Shown here piece after piece: positions 45,001 through 57,309 of a stretch of 64,000 bases of DNA. The DNA comes from Sternotherus odoratus (taxonomy: Eukaryota; Chordata; Testudines; Kinosternidae): the NCBI GenBank assembly GCA_032164245.1, contig JAVMKO010000001.1, positions 80,783,892 through 80,847,891 of the forward strand, read 5' to 3'. The first letter of the stretch is position 1; the number at the start of each line of letters is the position of its first letter. The notes under the pieces were generated by a model. That model worked only from the letters and a program-made list of their open reading frames with translations, made no database searches and was not told the origin of the DNA. The translations under genes were made by a program, and so were the position numbers.

Positions 45001-45769
45001 TTATTAACATGCAAAGCCAGCATTCCTGGAATAGTTATTACTGGGGTAGCAACCGTGCCAGCCCTATAGATTTGAGGGGTAGGAGGTGATGCCTGAAACA
45101 CCCCTTTCTCCCTAGCAGAGGACCTGCCCCACTAGAGGAAGCCATCTGAAGTGGGGAGAGGAGCAGGATAGGTCCTTTCATCAGATCTCGTTCATCCCCA
45201 GAGGGATCTGGGAATCCTATTCCCTGTGATGGTTCATTCCTTTCAGTCTGCATCTCTCCCAAGCTGGAGCCACTCAGCCAAAGTTGGCTTTGGCTGGATG
45301 GGTCTCTGTGCACCTCCATTCATGGTAGTCTCAGGGCCCCCCCACTCTTGGCTGTGCTGGGGAGCACTGATTCCAGAGGAGTGGCAGTCATCCCTGCTTG
45401 GGAATGCAGAACAAATTTCTTCCAGATGGGGGTGGGGGCAACACTCTCCATGGGGAGGGGCTGCAGGGAGTCAGATCTCTCTTCCTCCTGCTCTCCGTCC
45501 CCTTCCCCACCACACTCTAAGCATCTCTGAGCTCCAGAGCAGCAGGATCCACCGTTCCCAGGAAAATGGGTGGAAATCCAGCTGGTGGTTTTGCAGCCAA
45601 ACCACCTGGGATTGTGATTCTCATATCCCATCAGCTGAGCAGGATAAGGTTGGGGTGCAAGGAACATGCAGGCTGCTGCAACCAGAAGCGCTGGCCATTT
45701 AGTGGGGTCACTCTGAATTAGAATGGAACCCTGGCCCGGCCCAGCCCAGCAGAAGGGGTGCTGTGCTGT

Positions 45770-46110
45770 GGAAAGTGCCTTAAAAGGGAGCCAGGACATT
45801 TGATCCCTGGCACAAGCACAGGGGTGTTAGCCCAGGTAGCCCAATTCCAAAGTGAGTAATTATATTCCACCTCCATGCAGTCCTCCCTCCGCCTCTAGCT
45901 ATCTGGAAAATGGGGACATAATCCTTCCTGTCCTCTACCCTTTGTCTTGCCTATTTAGACTGTAAACTCTTTGGAATAGGGACTATGATATGTGCCGCAC
46001 CTAGCACAATGGAGTCCTGGTCGCAGCTGGCACCTCCAGGCATTCCTATCATGCAAATACATACTAATATTAATAATAATCAATTAATTATTAATAATCA
46101 ATTGGCATTT
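45770..46110 (+). repeat. MIR-related composite repeat
   Basis: TCTGGAAAATGGGGACATAA is followed by TAGACTGTAAACTCTTTGGA and CACCTAGCACAATGGAGTCC, ending in an AT-rich (TAATAATAA) tail. Confidence 0.65.
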
Positions 46111-48650
46111 CTACCCCATCTCTCGTTATAATGTCCAAGTGTTCCCACAATTTCAGCTGGAGATGTCATTATTAGCTCTGGTTTCTGTGGCATCGAAAGC
46201 ATGGAGAAAACAAGGAGACATGGTCCCTGCCCCAGGGAGTTTACAGTCCAATGCACAGGTGAGGGGTGGGGATGCAAAGAAAAGCCAAGTGACTGGGCAG
46301 CAGAACTCAGAGTCTGTCTTGCTAGATCCCCGTCTGGCTTTGAGTTTCCGTTGCCCTGCGTCTCCTCCTTCTCCTCATGTCTGCCATGTTTGCGCGCCTA
46401 GGGTTTAGTGGAGATGCTTGTCGCAAGATGGGTTTTGAAGGCGGCCAGGGTTCTGGGCCTCATCGGGAAGGAAATTCCAGTGATTTTTCTCTCCCTGTCT
46501 CAGAGAGCTGCTGGGTGCAGGGTGGCTGCTGAAGCTCAGCTTAAGGGTAATTGCCTTTCAATGGCTGGGTATCCGCCTGCTCTCCATCCCCAGTGCAGTC
46601 AGTAAAGTGCTTTGGGCTCCCGGGCTTGCCAATGGTAGAGGAAAATTCATTCATTAGTGGCCTTTGGCCTCTCTGGGATGCCCCTTGTCTCTCTCCACCT
46701 GGCTTCCTTTCCTCCCTCTATGTCTGGCCAGAGGCCCTTCCCTGACCCATGTCTGTGAGTCAAGGAGGCCATGGGCATGTGCCAGCAGCCCACCTGAAGG
46801 TGTGGGGGGGATCTCCCTCCCTTGGGCTTCCCACTCTGGTTGGCTGTTTTGAGGGCCGGCTGTGCCGGGGGCTCCAGCCACACACAGGCGGAATGGGGTC
46901 TCTGAGCACTTGGGCTCTGAACAGTTATTTGGGAGGGAGGAAGAGAGATGGTGGGGGCAGGGGCAGGCGTCTGGCTCAGCCCACGAGAAGCAGATATCCT
47001 GTTGCTGCCCAAGCTCCTTGGCTCATGTTTCCTCATTAACTGGGAGCGCTGCTCATTTGCGGGCGACTTCCAGATGTTTCCATTCTCCTCGCAGCGGCTG
47101 TGAGGTCGCATACCACACGGTCTGGGAATAACTGCAGGCATCTGGGCAGAGACAGCCCCCCGCCACAAGGGGAGGGGGCCTTCCTCCCCACACCCTGCCT
47201 GGGGTTATCCAGCTTCCGTCTCCTTCCCCCGCCCTGCCCGCAGGGCCACTCTGTGAGGGCCTCTCCTAAGTCTCTGGCACTGGGCACTTGCCCCCTCTCT
47301 GTGTGTCTTGCTGAGTGACCGTAGGGCTTTTTTTGGGAGGGGGGAAGGTGACTTCTGACCTTCTTCTCTCTCTCCCACCCCCCCAGCTTCTAGAACTCGG
47401 GGCCATTGAATAGCAGAAGCTAGAGGAATTCCAGGGCTTTATTCCCCCATCTTCCTCTTCCCAGTGATCAGAGTTTTTGGCCACGTTCCTCTGGTGGCCA
47501 GGGGTTTGGTGGGGGAGGAGGCGCCTTTCCCCTGGGAGACTATGAGAGCTCACTCATCTCTGCCTGCCAGATGCCAGGGGAGGGCTGAGTTCCCAGGCTC
47601 CCTCTCTCATTGCCCCCTCCCCCCAGCCTTTATATCTCTGTCTCTTCCTCTCCCACCCGTCCTTCTTGCTTCCTACCAGCCCTGGTAGCATGGCGGAGGG
47701 GAATGCGCTGCAATGCTGGTGTGCCTGCTGTGGGGGCTGGGCATGGGTGTGGTGAGGGCAGAGGCGGGCTCAGAGGGCTGGAGGGAGTGGGGTGCAGAGG
47801 AAGGGGCAATGGAAAGCCCTGGGCAGGGGCACTCTCTGCTTGCCCCCTCTAGAGGGCAGGGTGGGGTTGTGCCCATGGGGTTGGGGGTTGTAGTATAAAC
47901 TAGAGACAGTACGTGGAGATCAGAAACAGCTGCCAGGGGCCCGGAAACGCCTCTGGAATTCCAGGCGCCAGGAAAAGATTTTTTTCTTCGTCTTCTTCTC
48001 ACCCCCCCAAATCCCTGTTAATTCTCCGATTCCTGTTCACAGACCCTTGGGGGGCCGGGAGGGGCAGGATGGGGCTCAGATATCAGCTTTCTTTCCTGCA
48101 GGAGTTGTGTAGCAACAGAGAGTGTGTGTGTGTGGGGGGGGCACTTCTGGGTCCACTTCCCCTCCCCCAAATTCATTCCCTGAGCAGAAGAAGTGTGTGT
48201 TTGGGGGAGGGGGGTGCACATCTGCAGGAGTTTAAAGCCTGTCTGTGCTGGAGGGAGGAAGGGGGTGGGGGGACTGCTAGGGAGTGGGTAGGGGAGACTG
48301 CAAGGATAGGAGAGATGGGGGGAGACTGGAGGGGCAGGGAGGGGAGATTAAGGGACGGATGAGAGCAGGGAAAAGGGGACGCGAAACTGCCAGGGAGTGG
48401 GGAGGAAGGGGGAAAAGGGGAGACGGAGCTGGAAGACCAGAGCGGAGGAGAGAGAGAGTGAAAGGGAGGCAGACTGTGGGGAAAGTGTCAGAGGGAAGGT
48501 TGTGGGTTGGCAGCGGGCGCCTGTAGGTATGGCAGTGAGACGGAGGTGGAGGGGAGGAGATGTGTGTGGGGACAGGGGCACGGGGGCGGAAGTGCAGGCG
48601 GCAGGGGAGGCTGGGAGGCAGGCAGCTACAGAGAGGCTGGACTGCTCTTT
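46110..48650. other. Intergenic, no exon recognised; purine-rich stretch
   Basis: No family match in any frame. The plus strand from about 48,200 to 48,620 is strongly G/A-rich, which creates long antisense and sense open frames with no protein character. Confidence 0.45.
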
Positions 48651-48706
48651 TATCCTAGTTGCTCTGCCTGTCCCTCCTGCTTGGCCTGGGGAAGGGAGGA
48701 GGCAGC

Positions 48707-48715
48707 TATAAATAG
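48707..48715 (+). promoter_or_regulatory. Consensus TATA box with no assigned gene
   Basis: TATAAATAG in a GC-rich setting, followed at 48,880-49,080 by a patch relatively rich in CG pairs. CARD10 would be transcribed from this strand in the human gene order, but no CARD10 exon is visible. Confidence 0.25.
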
Positions 48716-49099
48716 GGGTCTCCCCCCCCCCCAGGTGGCGTCTGCCTGCCTGCGGGGACACTGCAGGGTCTGGAGGAGGGGAGCAGGCCCGGTCTCCTCC
48801 CCGAACTGTCTGGCTCTGCCTTTGTTTGTGTCCCAGGCCTACGAGAACAGGAAGAGGCCGTGAGGCTGGGAAACAATGGCTCATTCTCCTGCAGCCAGTG
48901 CCTGCGGAGCAGCGATAGGGATGCGGGCGGGCGGCCAGCAGGCGGGCACAGCCTTTGACCGCCTCTCCTGCGGGCGGACACGGGCTGCAGTCGGGGGAAG
49001 GAGGGATGAATCAACAGCTGCCCCAGGGCCTTGTGCAGTGCTGTACCGGACCCTGCCGCCCCCAGGGGGTGCCCTCAAACCAGGCCGTGTTCTGGGAGG

Positions 49100-51300
49100 A
49101 GCAAACAGCTCATTACGAGATACAGGGCCAGTCCGGGGTGCTCAAGAAAGCGCCTCAAGTGGGGCCGTGGCATATGGTGCCCCTTTCCCTCCACCTGCAG
49201 AAGGTGGGAAATGTAGCAAGAGGTGGGGAGGGAGCTCTCCTATGGGAATGGACCCAACAGGACTCTCTGTAAAGGGATGATAGAGCCGGTCCTCCAAACT
49301 GTGTGCCCCCTAGTGCTCCTAAGGAGACCTTTCCAGCCTGTGTAGACTCAGAGCTGATGACTCCACTCCCCTTGAACTGTCCTGTACCCCACATCCATTG
49401 AGCGCGCCCCTGGCTGGAGCCATAGGCAAGCGTCCATTCTTCTCTTAGGCTGAGTGGCTGCTCAGGATCGAACACTGCCTGGCCAGGCTGCCCCCTGGGG
49501 AGGGCAAGGGGGTGGGTGGGGCCCTCCTCTCCCCTCCCCTCCCCTCCCCATGGGCACCCTAATCCCAGCTTGTGGCAGAGTCTCTTCCAGAATCCTGCTC
49601 AGCATTTCCTTCTGGACCTCACTGGGGTCCCCCGAGCTGGGCTGTGTCAGGTCAGATCCCAGAGGCCTTAGCTCGAATGGCCTAAATGGCCCCCAGCCAT
49701 GGCAGGGTGTGGAGCATATGTCCCCGGCTCCCTTCAGGGCCTGACCTGGTGGGGTTAAAAGGGTGGGGGACTAGTGCCTGAGCGTGGGGAGAGGTTTGTA
49801 GACTTTGTGCGGGGTGGGGGAGGGGGGAGACCCCCTCTCCAGCCCTCCATGAGGTCGCTGACTGTGGGGCTGAATGCCTGCCAGAGCGCCTCTTGTTTAC
49901 TTAGCTGACACATCCAAGGTCTCTGCTGATTCCAGTTTCCCACGTGCAGCTTGCTGCTGCATTCCTGGGGAGAGTGGAAGGGGTGGAGAGAGGAATGCGC
50001 GGGGGGCTTCAATGGGGGACCCACCCTTTTGCTTCCTACACCAGGCAGGGAGGAGCGCCACAGCCGGTCAGCGTCCTGGGGTTAGCACAGAACACTGTGG
50101 AAGAGGGGACGGTATCTGTGTAGTGGTGCCCTGGACCTGCAGAGCTGGGGGCTCACCTGAGCCCTGCCTTATGAGCTGAAGTTACTACAGAAAGGTGGGT
50201 TGGGCTGTGCTTGTTCCTTCCCGCTCTGCACTGCCATGGGAGAGACCCAGATCCCAGTCCCGCTCTCGGGGCCCTGGGAGTCCCGGGAGCTTTGGAGCTG
50301 GTGCCCAAGGCGTTAACACACACATGGTTCCACTCACAGTCTTGTGTCTTGCTCCCCAGGGCTGGATCATGCTGCGGGGGCCCAGGCGAGTGAGTCTCAC
50401 TCAATAGTGGCTTGGCAGGGGCGGGGAGAAGCCGTGCGGGCCAGTGCCTTCAGGACCGGCGCTCCGTGCTGCCATGCAGGAGACCCAGCTTTTGGTGCCA
50501 GCCCCGAATCCTTTGCTTGCTCCACGGCGCGGCGAGCCAAGGGTTAAAAGTTTTGGTCTCCAAAAGCCAGTGACAACCCAGCTCCCGCTTGGCGACAGCA
50601 GGAAACGAGCCCCTCCCTTGAGGGCACCCTCGTCAGCTCTCCGGGCCCTGCCGCGCACACCCTCCTCCGCAGCTGCCAGGCCTGGCAGTGGCGCGGACGC
50701 CTTTGGTTTTGGGAGGGAACACCACAGAGCTCTTAAAAATAAGCCTGGGAGCAAATGAGGCTCTTTGGAGTCGACTCTGGCCCCGGGGCTGGAGAGGAGC
50801 CCTTGCCCTTTTGTGCGCCGCGCTCCCTTTCACACGTCAGCATCCTCCGCTCCCAAGGCAGAGCACCCAAGTGAGGCTCGGGGCATGCTGCCCTCTGGGC
50901 TGGGGACAGCCCTGGCCACCTGCAGTGTTGTAGGGCTCCCCATGTCTCCCCTAGGTTGCTGGGGGTGACAGAGGGGCTGGGAGAGCCTGGGGTGACCTCC
51001 GGTCTCCCTGCCTCTGTCTCACGCGGGTCCTTCAACACTGAGACATGCTCTGTGTCAAGAATAAGGGGCCTAGTCTCCTTCTGAAGCGGCCGCGGGAAAT
51101 GCAGAGACGGAGGTCGGGGCAGCCAACAGCCCTCCCCCAGGAGGCCCTGCACACAGAATACAGGGACTTGTTTAGCTCTGGAGGGGGGGCAGGCAGGGGG
51201 AGGGACAGGCTCTTCCTGTTTCTGTGACTAACAGACCCCTCCAAAAGGGAGGGAGCCAGGGGAGGAGCGCTCACAGCTCTTGGTCTCTCGGTTTGTCTGT
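49100..51300. other. Intergenic, no recognised feature
   Basis: GC-rich sequence with short open frames in several directions, none resembling a known protein and none bounded by convincing splice sites. Confidence 0.4.
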
Positions 51301-51309
51301 GGCTAGATA

Positions 51310-51625
51310 GGCTGGGGCTTGACTCCCTGGGGTACCGTAGGGCTGCAGTCCTGCACTACTGAGACTGGGCATTGATTTGTAAGGCCATGAACCCGACCGT
51401 GCCAGGGAGTCTGGGATTAGATTGTCCCGGGCTGAGCATAGATCCTACTGGGGCAAGGAAGCTGGGCTTCGTTTCCAAGGGGCTGTGGCAAAGATCTGAC
51501 GGCACCAGAGACTGGGGTTAGATTCCCAGGGGCTGAGCGTAAATCCTCCCCGTGCGGGGAATGCGGGGTTAGATTCTTGGGAGCTGAGGCATAACTCCTG
51601 CTGCACCGCGGGCTGGGGCTTTGAT
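51310..51625. repeat. Degenerate ~50-60-bp tandem repeat
   Basis: The pattern GGGGTTAGATTCCCAGGGGC...GCTGAGC recurs with changes at about 51,412, 51,515 and 51,567, with weaker copies on either side. Units are diverged, so the array is old. Confidence 0.55.
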
Positions 51626-52654
51626 TTGTCTCGTTTTGTTTGTCTGTGCTGAATGCGATCTTGTCTGTGTCCTTGGCTGGTGTTGGTCTCTGTGGGATGG
51701 CCTAGGGGGGCGGGTAGATTGGCTCGGGACACAGGAATGAGAAGCCTTGGGAATGGTCAGGCATGTGGGAGTAGAATATTTAAAGGAATTGTACAAATAA
51801 CAGTGTGTTAGCAATGAGGACGCCAAAGCTGAACCTCTGTGGCCAGCAGAAGAGCTTCAAGAACCCCCGCGTTATCTCGGGTCACTTCCCAAGGGCCAGT
51901 TGGGAGGGGGCCTGAGAAGATGGATGTAAGGAGTGAAAGCACTGGCTTATCCCCTCGAAACACCCGAGCCCCAATTCTGGCTTATGTCAGCAGTGTGATG
52001 AGTTTGACGGGTCTCAGCCTAGGGCTCCACAAGTTGCCACTCAGTCCTCTGGAGGGGCCTAGCGATAGCAAGGGATGCAGTCAGGAGTGGCTGAGTGTGC
52101 ACATGCAAGGCTGGAATAACGGGCAGGAGTGAGTGGTGCCGGCAGACGCTTGCACAGCACTAGACTGCCCTTTCCAGCCTTGGCTTTCATGAGCAATCCA
52201 CATTCTTCCCGTCCAAGAAGATCAAAAGCTATTGCACCAGCCCTTGCTTGCCACAGGCTTTCCCCTTTTTGGCTGCAGCTCCATGAACTCCCCATGCCAC
52301 TTAGCAGCAAACAACCAGCCAATATCCCTGCGGGACATCCCCTCCTCCCTTCCTGTCCAAGTGCACGGCAGAGCGAGTGTGACACCAGCCGGTGGCTTGG
52401 GGGAGGCAGTGCAGATTATTTATTGTGTTGGCTCCCTTTGATCTCTTCAGATTGGAGCCTGCCCCATGGCTAACAGCAGACAGTGCCTTACATCCTAGGC
52501 AGGAGATTTGGCTTTACCCCATCTGTGTCATGGGTAGTTTGAGCTCTGGCACAAAGAGGACAGATCGCTGTCCCCTTTCTGCCTTTCCGTGTCTTGATTC
52601 TGCCTCCCCTGAAGCTGCAGCTCCCACCTCTCTAGGGCGACCAGATTTTCCAAG

Positions 52655-52794
52655 AATCAGAGAGGTAGCCGTGTTAGTCTGGAATAGCAGAGGTAATAAA
52701 GTCCTGTGGCACCTTAAAGACTAACTATAAAGTTTTGAAGCATAAGCTTTCGTGGGCTAATACCCACTTCGTCGGATGCAAGCAGTGGAAGTGT
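52655..52794. mobile_element. Short retroposed element with perfect 14-bp target duplication
   Basis: A 140-base insert with GAGGTAGCCGTGTTAGTCTG, GTGGCACCTTAAAGACTAAC and CATAAGCTTTCGTGGGCTAA, recalled as an abundant turtle repeat. CCAGATTTTCCAAG stands at both sides (52641-52654 and 52795-52808), an exact 14-bp direct repeat. A duplication this long points to LINE-driven retroposition, not a DNA transposon. Confidence 0.82.
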
Positions 52795-53885
52795 CCAGAT
52801 TTTCCAAGTGCACAAACATAGCCCATGCTACAGGGAGGTGGGGGACAAGGGGGCACATGGGTGAGCATCCAGGAAGGGAGTCAGCCAGGTACGTGTGGGA
52901 GGGTTGGGCAGCTTGGGGGGAGTGGACAGGTGCCTGCTCCTTCCTCTTCTCCTGTAACAGCACAGCAGGGCTAGGTGTGTCTCTGATGTGGGTTTACCAG
53001 CCTCACTGCTCAGCCCCTGGGCTTGCAGCCCTAAACTCTTGAGGGACACGTACTATAGGTTGTAATGAACATATCTACCACCCTCTTCTGCATGGGCTGC
53101 CTGACCTGCTATGGGGCTATGAGCACGGCACCCTCTAGTGGCTGCAATTTGTGGCAGCTATAGCCTCTGCTATGACTACAGTTAACAGACTCTCCTGCCA
53201 GACGCCTGCGTGTTCTGGGAGAAGGACATCAGGAGCAATATCTCCTCTTGTGATCATGAGACCAGGGGATAACTGCGGGATCTTTTAACGGCCCCACGGA
53301 TACATTTAGCAAGATACATTTCCACAGCTGCAGAACTTACATGAGCAAATTCCTCTTTCAGTGCAGGGACAATTTTTTTGTTAACACTGTGACACTCAAG
53401 CAAGATTTGGGAGCATTTCTACGAGGGCTTTGTGCTGCCCGTGTGTCTGGTTTCACCACCAATCTCAGAACGACACCAGTGGGTCATGCACCTGTCTCCA
53501 GTGGCCACAAGCAAGGGTTTGCATTAGAGGGACCGACAAAACCATTGGGAGCCAGACCTCCAAAAGCTGAGAGCCGACACACCATGTGAGGAGGCTGAGG
53601 TAACTCGTATCTTCTTTGTTCCTACTTGTACCTCCTTTGGGGCTCAGATCTCAGCCATTAAGTTAGGATCAAGCTTGGTCGGTGCTCAGATGAAACTCCG
53701 CCAAAGAAAACGTAGCTTCAGGCAGTTGTCAGTAGCTCAGTAAGCAGTGCTCTTCCCTCACACTAGGGATTGAGAGCCCAGGGCCCAAGCAGATCCTGGA
53801 AATGGGTAGATGCTGTCCTGCTGGAGTTAGAGCTGACACTCTAACTGCTGGAGTCAAGGAGAAGAAGGAAGGCACAGTGGCTTGG

Positions 53886-54559
53886 TGTCACGGAGCGCCC
53901 GGGCGATGGTCTGGAACTGCTCCCTAGGAAGCCAGAACGGACTTTGGGTGAAGGGCCCCTTCTCTGTACACAGCCTGTTTCCAAGGCTAGGAGCTTCACG
54001 GGTACCCACTTCCACCTTCCTGCATCTGACCTCGGAGCATTCAGCACCTTCTGCCCCTCCGTGTGCTTCCCCCAGCAAGCCTGCCTGGGCGGGGTCCTGA
54101 GGGAGCCCATGGATTCTGCACCCCAAATCCACAGTCAAACGTGACTCTCAGCCAGGCAGTAAAGCAGAGGTTTATTCAATGACTTCTATCTGGTCTAACC
54201 CAGACCATACAGCGAGCGTGAGCCCTCAGCTGGATCCATCTTGGGGGCCAGAGAGCGAGATAGCTCCTCTGCCCTTCCCAGCCAGACCCAGACTGACAGC
54301 CCCACCCTCCAGCCCCTCCCCTGCTTTCTTTTGTCTCTTTTCCCTGGCTGGAGGTATCACCTGACCTCTCTCCAACAGGTTCAGCTGACCTCCCTCCCCC
54401 ACTTGGGGTCAGATTACAGCATCAGGGATGCACACCTTGAGAGGGGAGAGGGCGTTGCCTCCCTGCTTCCAGTGTCAGCCCCTATTTCTTTACACAGACA
54501 CTTAAGAAATGCATAGGGGAAACCGAGGCACACACACACAGTATTCCTACTTCGTCACA
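53886..54559 (-). mobile_element. Solo LTR (same family as 29,714), minus orientation
   Basis: Starts TGTCACGGAGCGCCC and ends CTACTTCGTCACA. Flanks CTTGG (53881-53885) and CTTGA (54560-54564) match at four of five bases. 674 bases, no internal coding region. Confidence 0.85.
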
Positions 54560-54937
54560 CTTGAAAAAGTATTTACAGGCCTGAGTGTAAGGCCTATGGA
54601 CACTAGCATCCTCGAAGGGATGAGGCTACGTGTGGCTTAGCTGGAGTGAAGGGCTGAGTGACCAAAGCAGCTGAAAGGTGTTGGTGGCTGGGTGGAGATC
54701 AAGAAGACCAAGGGAAAATGAAAGCAGAGCTGCCCCGCTGCCCCAACTGTGTTGTAAGGACGTGCTCGAGGCCAGAGAGTTTTGTAACACACACTTACTA
54801 ATCGAATATCAGCATATATTCTTTCTTCCACCTCTAGTCTGCCTGCTTGCTATCAGCTGGGTATACCAACCTCTTGTGCTCTGTCTTACCTTCAATTTGC
54901 AGGCTGGAGACCTGACTTGATCTTCCTACAGTCCCAC

Positions 54938-55608
54938 TGTGACGAAGTAGGAATACTGTGTGTGTGTGCCTCAGTTTCCCCTATGCATTTCTTAAGTGTC
55001 TATGTGAAGGAATAGGGGCTGATGATACTGTAAGCAAGCAGGCAACACTCTCTCCCCTCTCTGCAGGTGTCCATAGGTGAAGCTGTAACTTAACCCCAGG
55101 AGGAGAAGGGAGGTCACCTGACCTGCCCGGGAAAAGAAACACACAGGAATGCAGGGAGGAGGGGCTGGAAGGGAGGAAGTTTAGGGTTGGAAGTCTGAAG
55201 GTGACTGGAGTCAGGCAGGGAAGCAGAGGAGCTATCTCGCTCTCTGGCCCCCAATATGGATCCAGCGGAGGGCTCACGCTTGCTGTATGGTCTGGGCAGA
55301 CCAGATAGAAGTCATTGAATAAACCTCTGTTTTACTACCTGGCTAAGAGTCATGTTTGACTGTGGATTTGGGGTGCAGAATCCACAGGCTCCCTCAGGAC
55401 CCCGCCCAGGTGGGCTTGCTGGGGGAAGCACATGGAGGGGCGGAAGGTGCTGACTGCTCCGAGGTCAGACCCAGGAAGGTGGAAGTGGGTACCCGTGAAG
55501 CTCCTAGCCTTGGAAACAGGCTGTGTACGGAGAAGGGACACTTCACCCAAAGTCCTGTCTAGCTTCCTAGGGAGCAGTTCCAGACCATCGCCCGGGCACT
55601 CCATGACA
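54938..55608 (+). mobile_element. Solo LTR (same family), plus orientation, perfect 5-bp target duplication
   Basis: Starts TGTGACGAAGTAGGA and ends GGCACTCCATGACA. Both flanks are CCCAC (54933-54937 and 55609-55613). It carries AATAAA at 55318-55323, which sets the orientation of the family. 671 bases. Confidence 0.9.
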
Positions 55609-56243
55609 CCCACTCTGCTGCTGTTGCTATGGGCAAGTGGCCATGCTCTTCCTAAAAGGTCCAGAGATTACATCCTAGGCCACACACCATCCAGCAATGA
55701 GCTAGAGAGCCAAGGCTGCTTTCTCTGTGTTTAGACTAGTAACCACAGTGTAGTTTTGAGACCCCCTCCCTCTGGATAGGGGTCAGATATGTGCCTTTAT
55801 CCCATTCATTCTACCTGGATTGGCTTCAGCCACCAGAGAACACGATTCAGCGAGATAGGCCTTTCTTGGTTCTCATGGAGGAGAGATGGAGCCAGCATCT
55901 GCAGAACACCCCTTTTCATCTGTAGCTAATGCGCTAGATCCTCAGCCGGTGTGAATCAGCATAGCTCCATTGAAATTAATGCTAGGAAACATATCTAAAG
56001 TTGTTGGGCTAGTAATGACATTCCTTTATCTATTAGGAGAGTTACGGGCATCAGAGTTTAGGTTGAGGAACCTTACTGTGGAATGTCCTCACTTTCAAAT
56101 ATTTGTATTTTATAATTACGATCTTCTATGGTGATATTATTTTAATGGCATGAATATTCATTTACCCACAACCATAAATCTATCTCAAAGTCATTTTCTA
56201 CCAGGGGAAGAAATTATAAACTACATTTGTATGTCTGTCTTCC

Positions 56244-56369
56244 CTAGGGTGACCAGATGTCCCAATTTTATAGGGACAGTCCTGATTTTGGGTCTTTTTT
56301 TTTTATATAGACTCCTAACACCCCACACCCCCATCCTGATTTTTCACACTTGCTGTCTGGTCACCCTAG
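56244..56369. mobile_element. Complete 126-bp palindromic MITE
   Basis: Ends CTAGGGTGACCAGA and TCTGGTCACCCTAG are exact inverted repeats. Read as TA-flanked GGGTGACC...GGTCACCC, it has a Tc1/mariner-type TA duplication. Related partial copies are at 42,850-42,917 and 56,861-56,975. Confidence 0.82.
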
Positions 56370-56860
56370 TCTTTCCATAACATTGCATACCACTGCCTGG
56401 AAGGTCTGGTTTGCACAAGTTGGTGTGGCCATGTTACCCTCTAGTGGCTGTAGTCTGCAACAAGAGTACTATTCTACACAAACATGAAAGTTTGAGGGGA
56501 TACTGTTTGTAGTAGGGATTATAAATTCCATACCAACCAGTACCTTCCCTGCATATAGGCAAAAAGGCTGCCCGTGCCTCAGCACAGCTGATAGAACCAC
56601 CATTTATGGAGTCCAGCACCCTCAGCTGGGACCAATAAGGCAGCTATAAAAGCAGGAGCCCTGAACAAAGAAGGAAGGTAGAAAGAAAGGCCATGGATGA
56701 TAGTCTGGAAACAGCCCCATGTCAGGCTATCTCTAGGGAACCAGTAGGGAGGTGTGGACTACAAGCCCTGGAATTTAAGGTTGGATTGATTTGTTTTATG
56801 TTAAGTTGATTGACTGGGCTGATTTGACTTGACTAGAGGAAAGCCAGTTAGGCCACTGTA

Positions 56861-56975
56861 CTAGGGTGACCCGACAACAACTATGAAAAACTGGGACATT
56901 GGGTGGGAGGTAATAAGCTTCTATATAAGACACAGTCCCTAATATCGGGACTGTCCCTATAAAATTAGGATTTCA
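56861..56975 (+). repeat. Diverged copy of the 'CTAGGGTGACC' MITE
   Basis: Starts CTAGGGTGACCCGACAAC and runs to GGGACTGTCCCTATAAAATT. The right terminus is eroded. Confidence 0.6.
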
Positions 56976-56979
56976 GGGA

Positions 56980-57300
56980 TCTCAAACTTCAATCACCAGG
57001 AGGGCCACATGAGGACTACTATATTGGTCTGAGGGCCGCATCACTGACATCCCCCTCATCCCCTACTGGCTGCGCTCCCCACTCTACCCCTTCCATGAGG
57101 CCCTGCCCCTTCCTACCCCTTCCCCGGTCAAGTGTCCATTAATTTTGGGTGCCCAATTTGAAATGCCTAGGGCCTGATTATTTAGGGGTCAGGCCCACTG
57201 ACAGGAATGGGGTAAATTGTCTAGGGGCCCCTAGCTGCTGCGGCAATAGCAGTGGCCAGGAGCCCCAGGCCCTTTAAAATTGCATGGGTGAGCCGCAGGG
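56980..57300 (+). repeat. Fragment of a dispersed (hAT-like) repeat
   Basis: Contains ATCTCAAACTTCAATCACCA, GGAGGGCCACATGAGGACTA and CTGAGGGCCGCATCACTGAC, phrases of a common turtle repeat. Ends are not resolved. Confidence 0.5.
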
Positions 57301-57309
57301 CTCCTAGGT

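Noticed and set aside
48200..48720. Overlapping Arg/Gly-rich frames on both strands
   Set aside because: They come from a purine-rich simple stretch; composition alone explains them.
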